A DNA stretch of 64,000 nt from Roseococcus pinisoli (GCF_018413645.1 NZ_JAHCDA010000001.1:1-64000); one strand, 5' to 3'; positions 12,112 through 21,163 are shown, counted from the first letter of the stretch. The notes: generated by a model not told the origin, from the letters alone. Program-made: numbers and translations.

Positions 12112-12483
12112 TCAGCCGGCCACGTAGCGCGTCACGAAATGCTTGCGGATGGTCTCCACCACCTCCCAGGTGCCGCTGAAGCCCACCTCCATCGTCGCCG
12201 CGTCCCCGGGCCCGAGAAGCAGGGGCTCGCCGCCCTCGGGCGTCAGCCGCAGCACGCCGCTGAGGAGATGGAAGAACTCCCAATGCTGGAAGCGGAAGGC
12301 GAAGGTGCCCTCGGTGCATTCCCAGAGGCCGGAAGCCAGCAGCGCGCCCTCCTCCTCCTTCGCGAAGTACCGCCAGGTCCGCGTCACAGGCTGGCCGGCA
12401 ATGACGGTGAAGCCGCGGGGATGGGGATGCAGGACCGGGCCCTGCTCCTGTCGCGGGAATACCGTCAACAATTTCTGTTCCAT
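12112..12483 (-). CDS. cupin domain-containing protein
   Basis: A 123-residue single-domain cupin resembling the DUF861/EutQ-type group. The core has WECTEGTFAFRFQHWEFFHLLSGVLRL-type beta strands and a GPGDAATMEVGFSGTWEVVET motif typical of that group. The usual metal-binding His pattern is only partly present, with H67 and H71 in QHWEFFH, so metal binding is uncertain. It is divergent from the family-5 binding protein, 175 bases apart. Function unknown; a small-molecule binding or isomerase role is possible. Confidence 0.75.
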   Translation of the reverse strand: MEQKLLTVFPRQEQGPVLHPHPRGFTVIAGQPVTRTWRYFAKEEEGALLASGLWECTEGTFAFRFQHWEFFHLLSGVLRLTPEGGEPLLLGPGDAATMEVGFSGTWEVVETIRKHFVTRYVAG

Positions 12484-12658
12484 CTTGACCGTTCCTCCTC
12501 CCCGTCCTCAGAGTAACTGCAAGCCCGAGAACCGGGATCATCTTCGGCGCCAGGCTGCCTGTCACCCCTGTTGCTCTGCGATATTTGCTTCTGGAGCGGC
12601 CGGCCGAAACGTAGAGCCATCGGCCGCGCCCTGGTCGATGTCCGTCGGAGAGGCCTCC

Positions 12659-14242
12659 ATGATCCAGCGCCGCACCCTGCTGACCCTGTCCTCCGCCGCG
12701 CTCCTGCCGGCCCCCGCCCTGGCCCAGCCGGCCCGGGCACGGACGCTGAGGCTGGTGCCGCAATCCACCCTCTCGACGCTCGACCCGATCTTCACGACCG
12801 ACGCCGGCACGCAGAACCACGGCTACGCCATCTTCGATACGCTCTACGGGCTGAATGCGGCCTTCGAGCCGCTGCCGCAGATGGCGGCCGGCCACAACGT
12901 CTCCCAGGACGGGCTGACCTGGGAGATCACGCTTCGCGAGGGCCTGAAGTTCCATGACGGCAGCCCGGTGCGCGGGGTGGACTGCATCGCCAGCCTGAAG
13001 CGCTGGGGCGCGCGCGACGCGCTGGGCCAGCTCCTGCTCGCCGCCGTGAACGAATGGCAGGCCAAGGACGACCGCACCTTCGCGATCCGGCTGAAGGAGC
13101 GCTTTCCCTTGATGCTGCAGGCGCTGGCCAAGCCGGCCACCAGCGTGCCCTTCATCATGCCCGAGCGCCTGGCCGGCACCGACCCCAACCGCCAGCTCAC
13201 CGAGATGGTGGGCTCCGGCCCGTTCCGCTTCCTGGCCGACGAGTTCATGCCAGGCCAGCGCGCGGCCTATGCCCGCTTCGCCGACTACCTCCCCCGGCAG
13301 GAGCCGCCCGAGCGCACCTCGGGCGGCAAGGTCGCGCATTTCGATCGCTTCGAGTGGCAGACCATCCCCGACGGCGCCACCGCCTTCGCGGCGCTGCGCA
13401 ATGGCGAGGTCGACTGGTGGGAGCAGGCGCTGGCCGATCTGGTGCCGGCCCTGCGGCAGTCGCGCGGCATCTCCGTGGGCCAGGGCGACCCGAACGGCTA
13501 TCTCGGGCTCATCCGCTTCAACAGCCTGCAGCCGCCCTTCGACAACGCGAAGCTGCGGCTGGCCGTGCTGAGCGCGGTGCGCCAGGTCGACTACATGTCG
13601 GCGATCACGAACAACGATCCCGCCTCCTACACGCTGTGCAATTCCTTCCTCCCCTGCGGCACGCCCTATGGGCGCGCGCCGGCGAGGCATCACTTCTCCG
13701 ACTCCCCATCGATCGAGGCCGCGCGGGCGCAGGTCGCGGCCAGCGGCTACCGGGGCGAGAAGGTCGTCATCATCAACCCCGCCAACTTCCCCACCATCCG
13801 GCCCATGGGGCAGATCACGGCCGAGCTGCTGCGACAGATCGGCCTGAACGTGGAGCTCGCGGAGACGGATTGGGGCACGGTCCTGCAGCGCCGGTCCAAT
13901 CGCCAGCCGGTGGAGCAGGGCGGCTGGAGCATCTTCCACACGCAGTGGCAGGCCATCGGCATCACCAGCCCCGCCACCGCCGGCCATATCCGCGGCCAGG
14001 GCGCGTCCGGATGGTTCGGCTGGTACGGCAGCGAGGAGGTGGAGGCGGCGACGCGGCGCTGGCTCTCCGCCGAGACGGAGGAGGAGCGCGTGCGCCTGGC
14101 CGGCGAGATCCAGGGCATCTCCGCCGTCGATGCGCCTTCCGTACCCTTGGGCGTCTTCCGCATCCCCACCGCCTATCGCAGCGGCCTGACCGGTCTGGTC
14201 GAGGGCTGCGCGCCCTTCCCCTGGGGAATCAGGCGCGGCTGA
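12659..14242 (+). CDS. ABC transporter substrate-binding protein, family 5 (peptide/nickel type)
   Basis: A 527-residue periplasmic SBP_bac_5 protein. The ATG at 12659 follows GGAGAGG and begins a Tat-like signal (QRRTLLTLSSAALLPAPALAQ). Family motifs include STLDPIFTTDAGTQNHGYAIFDTLYG near the mature start, LREGLKFHDGSPV and a MVGSGPFRF segment. No permease or ATPase genes lie nearby, so it is an orphan that must use a transporter encoded elsewhere. The gene at 24662-26248 is a close paralogue. Ligand unknown; many members bind peptides, opines or glutathione. Confidence 0.9.
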   Translation: MIQRRTLLTLSSAALLPAPALAQPARARTLRLVPQSTLSTLDPIFTTDAGTQNHGYAIFDTLYGLNAAFEPLPQMAAGHNVSQDGLTWEITLREGLKFHDGSPVRGVDCIASLKRWGARDALGQLLLAAVNEWQAKDDRTFAIRLKERFPLMLQALAKPATSVPFIMPERLAGTDPNRQLTEMVGSGPFRFLADEFMPGQRAAYARFADYLPRQEPPERTSGGKVAHFDRFEWQTIPDGATAFAALRNGEVDWWEQALADLVPALRQSRGISVGQGDPNGYLGLIRFNSLQPPFDNAKLRLAVLSAVRQVDYMSAITNNDPASYTLCNSFLPCGTPYGRAPARHHFSDSPSIEAARAQVAASGYRGEKVVIINPANFPTIRPMGQITAELLRQIGLNVELAETDWGTVLQRRSNRQPVEQGGWSIFHTQWQAIGITSPATAGHIRGQGASGWFGWYGSEEVEAATRRWLSAETEEERVRLAGEIQGISAVDAPSVPLGVFRIPTAYRSGLTGLVEGCAPFPWGIRRG

Positions 14243-14246
14243 CGGC

Positions 14247-15089
14247 TTATTCCCGCTCGGCCACGAGGATCTGGGTGACGTAGATCTCGCACCGCTTCAC
14301 GTCATAGGCACCGAGCGGCATCAGCCCGCCATTCAGGCAGAGGCGGCTGATGCGGTAGCCCTGCAGCACCTCGTAGAAGTCCCGCATCGCGACGCGGGTG
14401 CCGATATTGGCCGGGATGAATTCGAACTGGATCCGATGGATGCGCCGTTCCTGCAGCGCCCGGCTCGCGCCCTTCAGCACGTTCAGGTCGTAGCCTTCAG
14501 TGTCGATCTTGAGCAGCGCGATCTCCTCGAGGCCCTGGGCGGCGAGCCATTCGTCCACCGTGCTCACCTCCACGTCATGGGTCACGACACGGCCGCTGTA
14601 GAGGCCCACGCTCTCGGCGCTCAGGCTCGCCTGGGTTGATCCATCGCCATCGGCGAAATCATGGAGTTGCATCCCGCCGGCCCTGTCGCCCAGGGCGAGC
14701 TGCTGAGTCTCGATGCCGAGGGGCCGGGCGCTCTCCTCCAGCGCGCGATAGGTCACGGGATGCGGCTCGAAGGCCCAGATCCGCGCGGTCGGGGCGAAAT
14801 GGCGGACACAGCGGGCGTAATGCCCGGCATTCGCGCCTACATCGAGCACGACCTGCCCCGCGAGCTCCGGCGCCAGGGCCTCGAGCAACCGCTCCTCGGC
14901 CCGACCCAGGTGATGCCGCCCGGGGTAGTTGATCGCCATGCCATTCAGTCTCAGCGCCAGGTCATAGAGAGCGCGGTTGAGGGGCGCCGCACCCGGCCGG
15001 TTCAGCGCCCAGACCAGCGGATAGGCGAGGCCGGACAGGAAGCGGCGCAAGGCGTTCGGACGCCAAATCTCCATCGTGGTCCTGGGCAT
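14247..15089 (-). CDS. FkbM family SAM-dependent methyltransferase
   Basis: A 280-residue methyltransferase. SAM-binding motif I is VVLDVGANAGHYA, followed by WAFEPHP (motif II) and LLKIDTEGYDLNVLKGA, which is diagnostic of the FkbM family. Members usually O-methylate sugars or polyketide hydroxyls. I start at the ATG at 15089 (MPRTTMEIWRP); the frame runs about 200 bases further upstream but without family similarity. It is convergent with the upstream binding protein, 4 bases apart. The acceptor is unknown; a surface glycan is a reasonable guess. Confidence 0.88.
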   Translation of the reverse strand: MPRTTMEIWRPNALRRFLSGLAYPLVWALNRPGAAPLNRALYDLALRLNGMAINYPGRHHLGRAEERLLEALAPELAGQVVLDVGANAGHYARCVRHFAPTARIWAFEPHPVTYRALEESARPLGIETQQLALGDRAGGMQLHDFADGDGSTQASLSAESVGLYSGRVVTHDVEVSTVDEWLAAQGLEEIALLKIDTEGYDLNVLKGASRALQERRIHRIQFEFIPANIGTRVAMRDFYEVLQGYRISRLCLNGGLMPLGAYDVKRCEIYVTQILVAERE

Positions 15090-15301
15090 GGCGGCTCCTG
15101 CGCGAAAGGCATGGATCGTCGCGGGTCGACGATGCCCGAATGGGCGTGAACGCATTCTCAAGAATGATTGACCTTGCCGCCAAGGGCGAGGGTTAACGTG
15201 CTCAAGCCCGCTCGCCGGGAGCAACCACTCAGGATCATGCCGCGTTTCATGGCCCGTGCGGCAACCGCCGGCATCGCGGGCCGCCCCCACCGAGCCAAGG
15301 C

Positions 15302-15535
15302 ATGACGCGCATGATCCAGCTGAACCCGCCGCTCCCGATGACGACGCCTCATGGGCCAGGATGGGCCCATTTCATGATCGACTACGGCGTGGAGAGCCAC
15401 CTCATGTGGGTCGTGTTCATGGATGCCGACGGTGCCTGCTGGACCGTTCCCAACCCCGAGGTCCGCATGCAGGCCAATTGGAGCCTAGGCCGACGCCCGA
15501 AGAAGGGCCCTGCCCCCCTGGCCGCAGTGGGTTGA
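15302..15535 (+). CDS. small conserved protein of unknown function
   Basis: A 77-residue protein whose core (IQLNPPLPMTTPHGPGWAHF, then an IDYG motif, a W/V-rich strand and CWTVPNPEVR) I recognise as a small family common in alphaproteobacteria. No function is assigned to it. It has no signal peptide. The second ATG at 15311 (MIQLNPP) could be the real start. It is probably an all-beta, single-domain cytoplasmic protein. Confidence 0.7.
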   Translation: MTRMIQLNPPLPMTTPHGPGWAHFMIDYGVESHLMWVVFMDADGACWTVPNPEVRMQANWSLGRRPKKGPAPLAAVG

Positions 15536-15764
15536 CCGCCGATCGGCACCCGCCGTGACACGCCAGCCGTCGAAATCGGCGCGGCGAAAATCGTGCCGAC
15601 CGCAACTGATTCGCCAATAAAATGAAGTAGCTTCCAAGTGAAGTAACCTCTTAGACAAATATTTTATCGCATTATTCGGCATCATGGAAAAACGAGAGGC
15701 CACGTCGGGCGTTTAACCGGCACGAGGAAGCTTAAGCCTCGCAAGCCATTTCGGAGAAGATACC
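15536..15764. promoter_or_regulatory. AT-rich intergenic promoter region
   Basis: The stretch at 15605-15690 is notably AT-rich against the very GC-rich surroundings. It precedes the small secreted protein gene and probably carries its promoter. I see no gene or strong hairpin. Confidence 0.4.
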
Positions 15765-16118
15765 ATGCGAAACGCTTTCTCTGCCTTGCTCATCGCCTCG
15801 GCTTTTGGTGCCGTGTCTGTCGCCCATGCCCAGGCTCCCGCCGCGCCGGCCCCCGGCGCGACCACGCCGATGGCGCCTTCGACCTCGAGCTCGCCCCCGG
15901 CCATCGGCACGGTTCCCGCCTCGGGCGCCAACAGCTTCACCGAAGCCCAGGCCCGCTCGCGGATCGAAGCCGCCGGCTTCACGAACGTGTCGGAGCTGCA
16001 GAAGGACGACCAGGGCGTCTGGCGCGGCCGGGCGGACCGGAACGGCGCCACCACGCAGGTGGGCGTCGATTATCAGGGGACCGTCGTCCTGGGCACGGCG
16101 CCGGCGCCGGCGCGCTGA
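15765..16118 (+). CDS. small secreted protein, PepSY-like
   Basis: A 117-residue protein with a clear Sec signal peptide (cleavage after AHA near residue 22) and a Pro/Ala/Ser-rich linker. A C-terminal domain of about 60 residues reads FTEAQARSRIEAAGFTNVSEL, then DDQGVWRGRA, then VGVDYQGTVV. This helix-strand pattern resembles PepSY-type inhibitory or adaptor domains found in small periplasmic proteins. It is 44 bases upstream of the stress protein gene, so the two are probably cotranscribed. Confidence 0.75.
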   Translation: MRNAFSALLIASAFGAVSVAHAQAPAAPAPGATTPMAPSTSSSPPAIGTVPASGANSFTEAQARSRIEAAGFTNVSELQKDDQGVWRGRADRNGATTQVGVDYQGTVVLGTAPAPAR

Positions 16119-16162
16119 TCGCGGCACCGAGCGCAGCCCCTCAACGATAAGGAAACACCATC

Positions 16163-16738
16163 ATGGCTACCAAGACGATTTCCCGCCTGTTCGACACCCG
16201 AGAGCACGCCCTGGCCGCCGTCAGGGACCTCGAAGGCGCCGGCTTCTCGCCGGCCGATATCGGGATCGCTTCCGCCAATGCGGATAATACGATCGACACG
16301 ACCGCCTCGCCGGTCGTGAACGAGGATCACGCGAAGTCCGGCGCCGGCACAGGCGCCGCCGTGGGCTCGCTCGTCGGTGGCGGCGCGGGCCTTGCCGCGG
16401 CGCTGGGTGCGCTGGCGATCCCCGGATTCGGCCCGATTGTCGCGGCCGGCGTGCTCGCGGCGACGCTGACCGGCGTGGGTGCCGGTGCGGTGGCCGGCGG
16501 CCTTGTCGGTAGCCTCACGGGGCTCGGCGTCAGCGAGAAGGACGCCCATGTCTATGCCGAGGGCATGCGTCGCGGTGGCAGCCTGGTCACCCTGCGCGTG
16601 GACGACAGCCGCGAGCTGGAAGCCCGCACCATCCTCGACCGCCACACGCCCGTGGATCTCGCGGCGCGCGAGGCCGATTACCGGTCCGGCGGCTGGGGCG
16701 GCTACGTCGATAAGGCCGAACGGCCCATCGGCCGCTGA
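16163..16738 (+). CDS. general stress protein-like, glycine-zipper protein (YflT/DUF1269 type)
   Basis: A 191-residue protein. The N-terminal 45 residues (ISRLFDTREHALAAVRDLEG, then GFSPADIGIAS) match the YflT-type stress fold. The centre, residues about 55-120, is a Gly/Ala-rich glycine-zipper hydrophobic region that may insert in membranes. The C-terminus has GVSEKDAHVYAEGMRRGG and LVTLRVDD, which is common in these proteins. A ribosome binding site (AAGGAAA) precedes the ATG. A strong terminator follows. Confidence 0.82.
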   Translation: MATKTISRLFDTREHALAAVRDLEGAGFSPADIGIASANADNTIDTTASPVVNEDHAKSGAGTGAAVGSLVGGGAGLAAALGALAIPGFGPIVAAGVLAATLTGVGAGAVAGGLVGSLTGLGVSEKDAHVYAEGMRRGGSLVTLRVDDSRELEARTILDRHTPVDLAAREADYRSGGWGGYVDKAERPIGR

Positions 16739-16744
16739 CGAGAA

Positions 16745-16774
16745 AGGGGTGCGGTCCCGTGGGACCGCGCCTCT
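16745..16774 (+). terminator. terminator after the stress protein gene
   Basis: A 14-bp stem with two wobbles pairs 16745-16758 with 16761-16774. The core is GCGGTCCC/GGGACCGC around a GT dinucleotide, so a few central bases must open to form the loop. A second, weaker GC-rich hairpin lies at about 16788-16823. Confidence 0.6.
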
Positions 16775-16922
16775 CTGATCGCTTTTCCGGCGGCGTCCCT
16801 TTCGAAGAGGGGGCGCCGTTTGCCGTGCGCGCGGAAAAAACCGTAAGCGGCAACGGTGAAGGCGTCGAGAATAAGATGGGAAAGGCCCGGGGCGGCCTCG
16901 CTCCCGGCGCTGGGCCGAGAAA

Positions 16923-16999
16923 TGGTCGGAGTGGCGGGATTCGAACCCACGACCCCTTGTCCCCCAGACAAGTGCGCTACCAGGCTGCGCTACACTCCG
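16923..16999 (-). tRNA. tRNA-Pro (anticodon GGG)
   Basis: A 77-base tRNA with acceptor stem CGGAGTG/CACTCCG, discriminator A and an encoded CCA at 16923-16925. The anticodon arm is CTTGT, loop CTGGGGG, ACAAG, giving anticodon GGG. The T arm contains GGTTCGAATCC. It reads CCC and CCT proline codons. It lies between the stress protein and cfa genes and is not part of an rRNA operon in this window. Confidence 0.97.
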
Positions 17000-17032
17000 A
17001 TGGCCGCTGCCTTAGCATCCGCGGCGCTGATG

Positions 17033-18361
17033 TCAAAGGGGGGTGTCGCGCAGGATGGGCGATGCGTAGAGGTCGTCCCTCGTCGGCGGCAGGCCCGAAG
17101 CCCCCCTGGCCTTCTTCGTCGCCACCGTCTGGAAGATGCCCACGCTGCCGCGCTCGAAGGCCAGGGCGCAGCCGGCCAGGTAGATCAGCCAGATCCGCGT
17201 CTTGGCAGCGCCCACCTCGGCCTCGGCGGCGGCGCGATTGGCCTGGAGCGCCTCGGTCCAGAGGCGGCAGGTGCGGCCGTAATGCTCGCGCCAGCCTTCG
17301 GTATCATGGATCTCGAAGCCGTTGCGCTCCATCGCGTCGGTCGTGCCGCCGATGTGATCCAGCTCGCCGCCGGGGAAGATGTAGTTCACCAGCGCGGCGA
17401 ATTCGGGCCGCTTCTTCCGGAACTCGCGCTCGTTGCGCTTCATCGACCGGGCGATGGCGTGGTGCAGGTAGAGGCCCCGCGGCCGCAGCAGCGATCTGAT
17501 GTGACGGAAATAGCCGTCCCGGTTGTCGAGGCCGACATGCTCGAACATGCCGATGGAGGCGACCTTGTCGAACTCCAGCCCCGCCAGGCTGCGGAAGTCC
17601 CGGAGCTCGATCGTCACGCGGTCCTCCAGGCCCAGCCGCTTCACCTTGGCGGTGGCGAAATCGAACTGCGCCTGGCTGAGCGTCACGCCATGCGCCTGCA
17701 CGCCATGGTGCTGCGCCGCGTGGCAGACGAGGCCGCCCCAGCCGCAGCCGATATCCAGGAAGCGCTCGCCGGGAGCCAGCCGCAGCTTGCGGCAGATTAT
17801 CTCGAGCTTCGCCTTCTGCGCGGTGGCGAGATCCGCCTCCCAATCCGGGAAGTAGGCGCAGGAATAGACCATCTCGGGGTCGAGGAAGAGCGAGTAGAAT
17901 TCGTTGGAGAGGTCGTAGTGGAACTGGACCTGGGCCTTGTCGTCGCGCCCCGCCGCGGCCCGCGGCTTCTGGTCGCCGGCATAGGCATGGGCGCCGGCCG
18001 AAGCGCCGGGGCCAAAGAGGAAGGGCAGCACAGCACGCGCGGCAGCCAGCTTGTTCACGCCGCGCGCCAAGCCGCGCGTCCCCCGCTCGCCACGCCGGGC
18101 CGCGAGGTCGAGCAAGGTGCCGCCCTCGATATCGACCACCCCCTCCGCGAGGAGGTCGATCAGCGTCGGCAGGCGCGGGCGGCGGAGGAGGCGCGTGATG
18201 GCCCGCGGATCGCGCAGGGCGAGGGCCAGATCGCCGCTCCAATGGGGGCCGAGCGGCACCGCCTCGCCGTCCCAGAAGCGAAGGGCGATGTCGAGGTCGA
18301 GCTTCGGCGCGACGCCGGCGACGAGCGCCTTCAGGCGCGCCAGTCGAGGATCGGATGACAT
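17033..18361 (-). CDS. cfa: cyclopropane-fatty-acyl-phospholipid synthase
   Basis: Transfers a methylene group from SAM to unsaturated acyl chains of membrane phospholipids, which hardens the membrane under acid or stationary-phase stress. The 442-residue protein has HYDLSNEFYSLFLD at residues 148-161, SAM motif FLDIGCGWGG at 201-210, then VTLSQAQFDFA and a SIGMFEHVG segment. The N-terminal 130 residues are the variable lipid-binding part. It sits immediately after tRNA-Pro on the same strand and next to a second methyltransferase gene. Confidence 0.93.
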   Translation of the reverse strand: MSSDPRLARLKALVAGVAPKLDLDIALRFWDGEAVPLGPHWSGDLALALRDPRAITRLLRRPRLPTLIDLLAEGVVDIEGGTLLDLAARRGERGTRGLARGVNKLAAARAVLPFLFGPGASAGAHAYAGDQKPRAAAGRDDKAQVQFHYDLSNEFYSLFLDPEMVYSCAYFPDWEADLATAQKAKLEIICRKLRLAPGERFLDIGCGWGGLVCHAAQHHGVQAHGVTLSQAQFDFATAKVKRLGLEDRVTIELRDFRSLAGLEFDKVASIGMFEHVGLDNRDGYFRHIRSLLRPRGLYLHHAIARSMKRNEREFRKKRPEFAALVNYIFPGGELDHIGGTTDAMERNGFEIHDTEGWREHYGRTCRLWTEALQANRAAAEAEVGAAKTRIWLIYLAGCALAFERGSVGIFQTVATKKARGASGLPPTRDDLYASPILRDTPL

Positions 18362-18419
18362 GTTTGGAAGCTTGGCACAGGCCGAGGCGCGTCTCCACGC
18401 CCCTTTTGCCTGCTGCCCC

Positions 18420-19307
18420 TCAGTCCCCGCGGCGGGCGATCAGCAGCGTCGCCGTCGTCGCGAGGTCATGCGGATCGCGATCCGCGAATTCCGGCGCCAA
18501 CTCGCCGGCCTCCTTCATCCGCAGCACGTCGCGCAGGATATCGGGCGGAACACGCCCCGACTCGCTCACGATCTCCCAGCCGGCTTCGCGGGCGAGGGCC
18601 AGGTAGTCGGAATGCCGGAAGCGGTTCATGCGCCCCTGCGTATTCACCTGGGAGAGGCGCCAGCGCAGGCTGTCGGTCGGGTAGCGGAGGAAGTCCACGA
18701 GACTGCCCTTGCCGTCGCCGTGCTGCCAGTGATCCGTATTGTCGATGGAATGGCACATCAGCCCCCCAGGCCGGACGATGCGCCGCAACTCGCGGAAAAG
18801 CTCCGGCACCTCCCGCGCGGGGACATGCTCCATGACCGCGCGGGAGATCGCGATGTCGACGCTGGCCGCCGGGTGTCGGTCGGCCCGCCAGGGGCAGACA
18901 TAGGCCGGCCGGAAGTGCGGAAGGCGCGCGGCGAGCTGGTCCACCTCCATCCCGAGCACCTGGGCCACGCCTCCCAGCCGGGGGTGCACGAAGGCCATGG
19001 CCGTGGGCACCGATGTCTCGTCGAAGAGCCGCTCCAGGTCGGTCAGCGTGACGCTGCGCGCCCCGGCGAGATGGAAGAGCAACGGGACAACAGGGGTCCA
19101 GCCGCTGCCGACCTCCAGGACATCGCCGCTCAGATCTGCGCCGATCTGCCGGAGGGCGTGCAGAAGGCCGATGCCGTCATCGAAGCTGAAGCCGGTATGG
19201 ATGGGGTTAGGGACGTAGGGTTTCAGGCGGCGCTTCATGCGGCGCGCGGTATCGGCGAAGGGGATCGATGCCTTGAGCAGGCTTCGAGCCAGATCGACAT
19301 TCCTCAT
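18420..19307 (-). CDS. class I SAM-dependent methyltransferase
   Basis: A 295-residue protein with a Rossmann methyltransferase core. Motif I is DVLEVGSGWTPVVPLLFHLAG at about residues 62-82, the acidic loop is VTLTDLE, and a later motif reads ISRAVMEHVP followed by a RRIVRPGGLMCHSID strand. The target is not predictable; a sugar, lipid or small-molecule acceptor is possible. It lies 58 bases upstream of cfa on the same strand and could be cotranscribed. Its upstream region is unusually AT-rich. Confidence 0.8.
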   Translation of the reverse strand: MRNVDLARSLLKASIPFADTARRMKRRLKPYVPNPIHTGFSFDDGIGLLHALRQIGADLSGDVLEVGSGWTPVVPLLFHLAGARSVTLTDLERLFDETSVPTAMAFVHPRLGGVAQVLGMEVDQLAARLPHFRPAYVCPWRADRHPAASVDIAISRAVMEHVPAREVPELFRELRRIVRPGGLMCHSIDNTDHWQHGDGKGSLVDFLRYPTDSLRWRLSQVNTQGRMNRFRHSDYLALAREAGWEIVSESGRVPPDILRDVLRMKEAGELAPEFADRDPHDLATTATLLIARRGD

Positions 19308-19607
19308 CCGGGCGATCCCACACCTCTGGAGATATCTGGAATATCAACAATGAATTAGTTTTGTCATTACATATCGATTCAGATGACAAGCAAAAACAAT
19401 CGCCATCATATCAAGTAAATATATTTATTTTATGGATATTATTGTTCCCTGCGATCAAAAGCTCCCGAATGGCCTTGGCCCAGGGGGCCGCAGCTGCCCG
19501 GGAACTGGCGCCGCCAGAGCGCTACTCGCCACCCTTCGCCGCCCCGCCATCTGGACAAGATCGCCGTCGCGCTTCACCTCGCTTTCGCGTTCAACACAGG
19601 AAGTTCA
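19308..19607. promoter_or_regulatory. AT-rich divergent intergenic region
   Basis: About 300 bases separate a minus-strand methyltransferase from plus-strand eda. The part at about 19328-19455 is strikingly AT-rich, including runs such as AAATATATTTATTTTATGG. It probably holds promoters and a nucleoid-protein target. A short open frame from 19361 crosses it, but its protein has no recognisable features. Confidence 0.5.
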
Positions 19608-20279
19608 ATGACCTACATGGCCAAGCCCGCCGCCTCGGCGGCGCTGCCCACCGTCCGCCCCCTGCTGGCGGGCCGCACCCCGCTCATCGCCATCCTCCAG
19701 GTGGACCGGGTCGAGGACGCGCTGCCGCTGCTGGAAGCGCTGGAGGAATCGGGCGTCCCCGCCATCGAAGTCACGCTCCGCACGCCGCAGGCCCTGGCCG
19801 TCATCGAGACCATGGCCAAGCATGCCCGCCAGGCCGTCATCGGCGCCGGCACGCTGACCCTCCCGGCGCATTTCGCCCAGTCGCGCGATGCCGGCGCCCG
19901 CTTCCTGGTGGGGCCGGGCTTCTCGCCCGCCCTGGCCGAGGCCGCCTACCAGACCGGCCTGCCCTTCATCCCCGGCGCCGTCTCGCCGAGCGAGATCCTC
20001 GCGGCGCGCGAGCATGGCTTCCACGAGCTGAAGTTCTTCCCGGCCGAGTTGCATGGCGGCCCGGCCTGGCTGAAGCACATGGAGCCGCTCTTCCCGGATG
20101 TCGTCTTCTGCCCGACCGGCGGCGTCACCGCGGCCAATTCGCGGGACTTCCTGCAGCTTCCGAACGTCTTCGCCGCCGGCGGCGTCTTCATGGCGCCGCG
20201 CCAGAGCGTGCTGGACCGCGACTGGGCCGGCATCCGCGGCCTCGCCACCACGGCGCTGAAGCTGGCCGCGGCCGCCTGA
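19608..20279 (+). CDS. eda: KDPG/KHG aldolase
   Basis: Cleaves 2-keto-3-deoxy-6-phosphogluconate to pyruvate and glyceraldehyde 3-phosphate (Entner-Doudoroff pathway) and often also 4-hydroxy-2-oxoglutarate. The 223-residue protein has the family motif PAIEVTLRT with catalytic Glu near 54, the Schiff-base Lys near 142 in ELKFFPAE, and the phosphate-binding FCPTGGVT. A second in-frame ATG three codons later could be the start. No edd or other sugar genes are adjacent. Confidence 0.93.
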   Translation: MTYMAKPAASAALPTVRPLLAGRTPLIAILQVDRVEDALPLLEALEESGVPAIEVTLRTPQALAVIETMAKHARQAVIGAGTLTLPAHFAQSRDAGARFLVGPGFSPALAEAAYQTGLPFIPGAVSPSEILAAREHGFHELKFFPAELHGGPAWLKHMEPLFPDVVFCPTGGVTAANSRDFLQLPNVFAAGGVFMAPRQSVLDRDWAGIRGLATTALKLAAAA

Positions 20280-20294
20280 CCGGACGGAGGCGCC

Positions 20295-21110
20295 CTACTC
20301 CCGGGGCGCTTCCTCCCGCAGGGCGCTGGCCTTCCGGCGCCCCGCATATTCCGCCGGCGGCACGCCGAAGCTGCGACGGAACATGGCCGTGAAGGCGCTC
20401 GGGCTGTCATAGCCGAGGCTCAGCGCCGTCTCCGTCACGGTGACGCCCTCGCCCAGCCATTCCATGGCGCGCAGCAGCCGCATGCGCTGCCGCCACCCCG
20501 AGAAGCTGAGCCCCGTCTCGTCGGCGAAGTGCCGCGTGGCGGTACGGCGCGAGAGGCCGACCGCATCGGCCAGCTCGGCCAGGGGCCGGTTATCCGCCGG
20601 GTCGCGCATGATGGCATCGGCGATCTGCCGCGTCTGGTCATGGGCCGGCATGGGCAGGTAGGCCGCGCCGAAGGTCAGGGCCTTGATCTCGTCGAGGATG
20701 ACGGCGGAAAGCCGCTCCTCCGCCGCATGGTCGGTGGCCTCGCCGGCGCGCTGGGCGCAGCGGGCCACGGCTTCCCGCAGCAGGCTGCTGGCGCGGGCCA
20801 CGCTGATCACCTGGGGCAGGCCCTGGCAGGCATCGGCACGCACATAGGCGAACCAGCCATCCGTCCCCGCATGGACGTTGATCGAATGCTCCAGCCCCGA
20901 GGGGATCCAGGAGGCCGAGCCCGTGGTGGCCACCCAGCTTCCTGCGGACGTCTTCGTCACGGCCAGGCCGCTCGAAACGATCAGGAGCTGCCCGCGCTCA
21001 TGGCTGTGCGACCGAATCCTGGCGGCTTTCCGCGTGCCCCGGTGGAAGGCGGCCACCGTGGGCTGGTCCGAGGCATCGATATCCTCGGGCAGGTTGATCG
21101 GTCGCGCCAT
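20295..21110 (-). CDS. AraC family transcriptional regulator (cupin N-terminus)
   Basis: A 271-residue regulator. The N-terminal cupin sensor (RSHSHERGQLLIVSSG, then WIPSGLEHSINVH) resembles the NimR-type group. Two helix-turn-helix motifs lie in the last 95 residues (LAELADAVGLSRRTATRHFADETG and TETALSLGYDSPSAFTAMFRRSFGVPP). It is divergent from the siderophore receptor gene, 113 bases apart, so it is a good candidate for its regulator. The effector is unknown. Confidence 0.88.
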   Translation of the reverse strand: MARPINLPEDIDASDQPTVAAFHRGTRKAARIRSHSHERGQLLIVSSGLAVTKTSAGSWVATTGSASWIPSGLEHSINVHAGTDGWFAYVRADACQGLPQVISVARASSLLREAVARCAQRAGEATDHAAEERLSAVILDEIKALTFGAAYLPMPAHDQTRQIADAIMRDPADNRPLAELADAVGLSRRTATRHFADETGLSFSGWRQRMRLLRAMEWLGEGVTVTETALSLGYDSPSAFTAMFRRSFGVPPAEYAGRRKASALREEAPRE

Positions 21111-21163
21111 GGCCTCTCCTCGACAATCGGCGTCTCAACCAAGGGAGCGAGCCACGAGGTGTC

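Noticed and set aside
10178-13987. Very long minus-strand open frame opposite the liv permeases, the cupin and a binding protein
   Set aside because: It is antisense to well-supported genes and encodes His/Arg/Asp-rich shadow sequence with no domain.
16788-16823. Second GC-rich hairpin near tRNA-Pro
   Set aside because: The stem has several wobbles and no T-run; it is mentioned with the stronger terminator only.
19361-20392. Long open frame starting in the AT-rich island before eda
   Set aside because: It overlaps eda in another frame, and its protein is low-complexity Arg/Pro/Ala-rich sequence typical of a GC-rich shadow frame.
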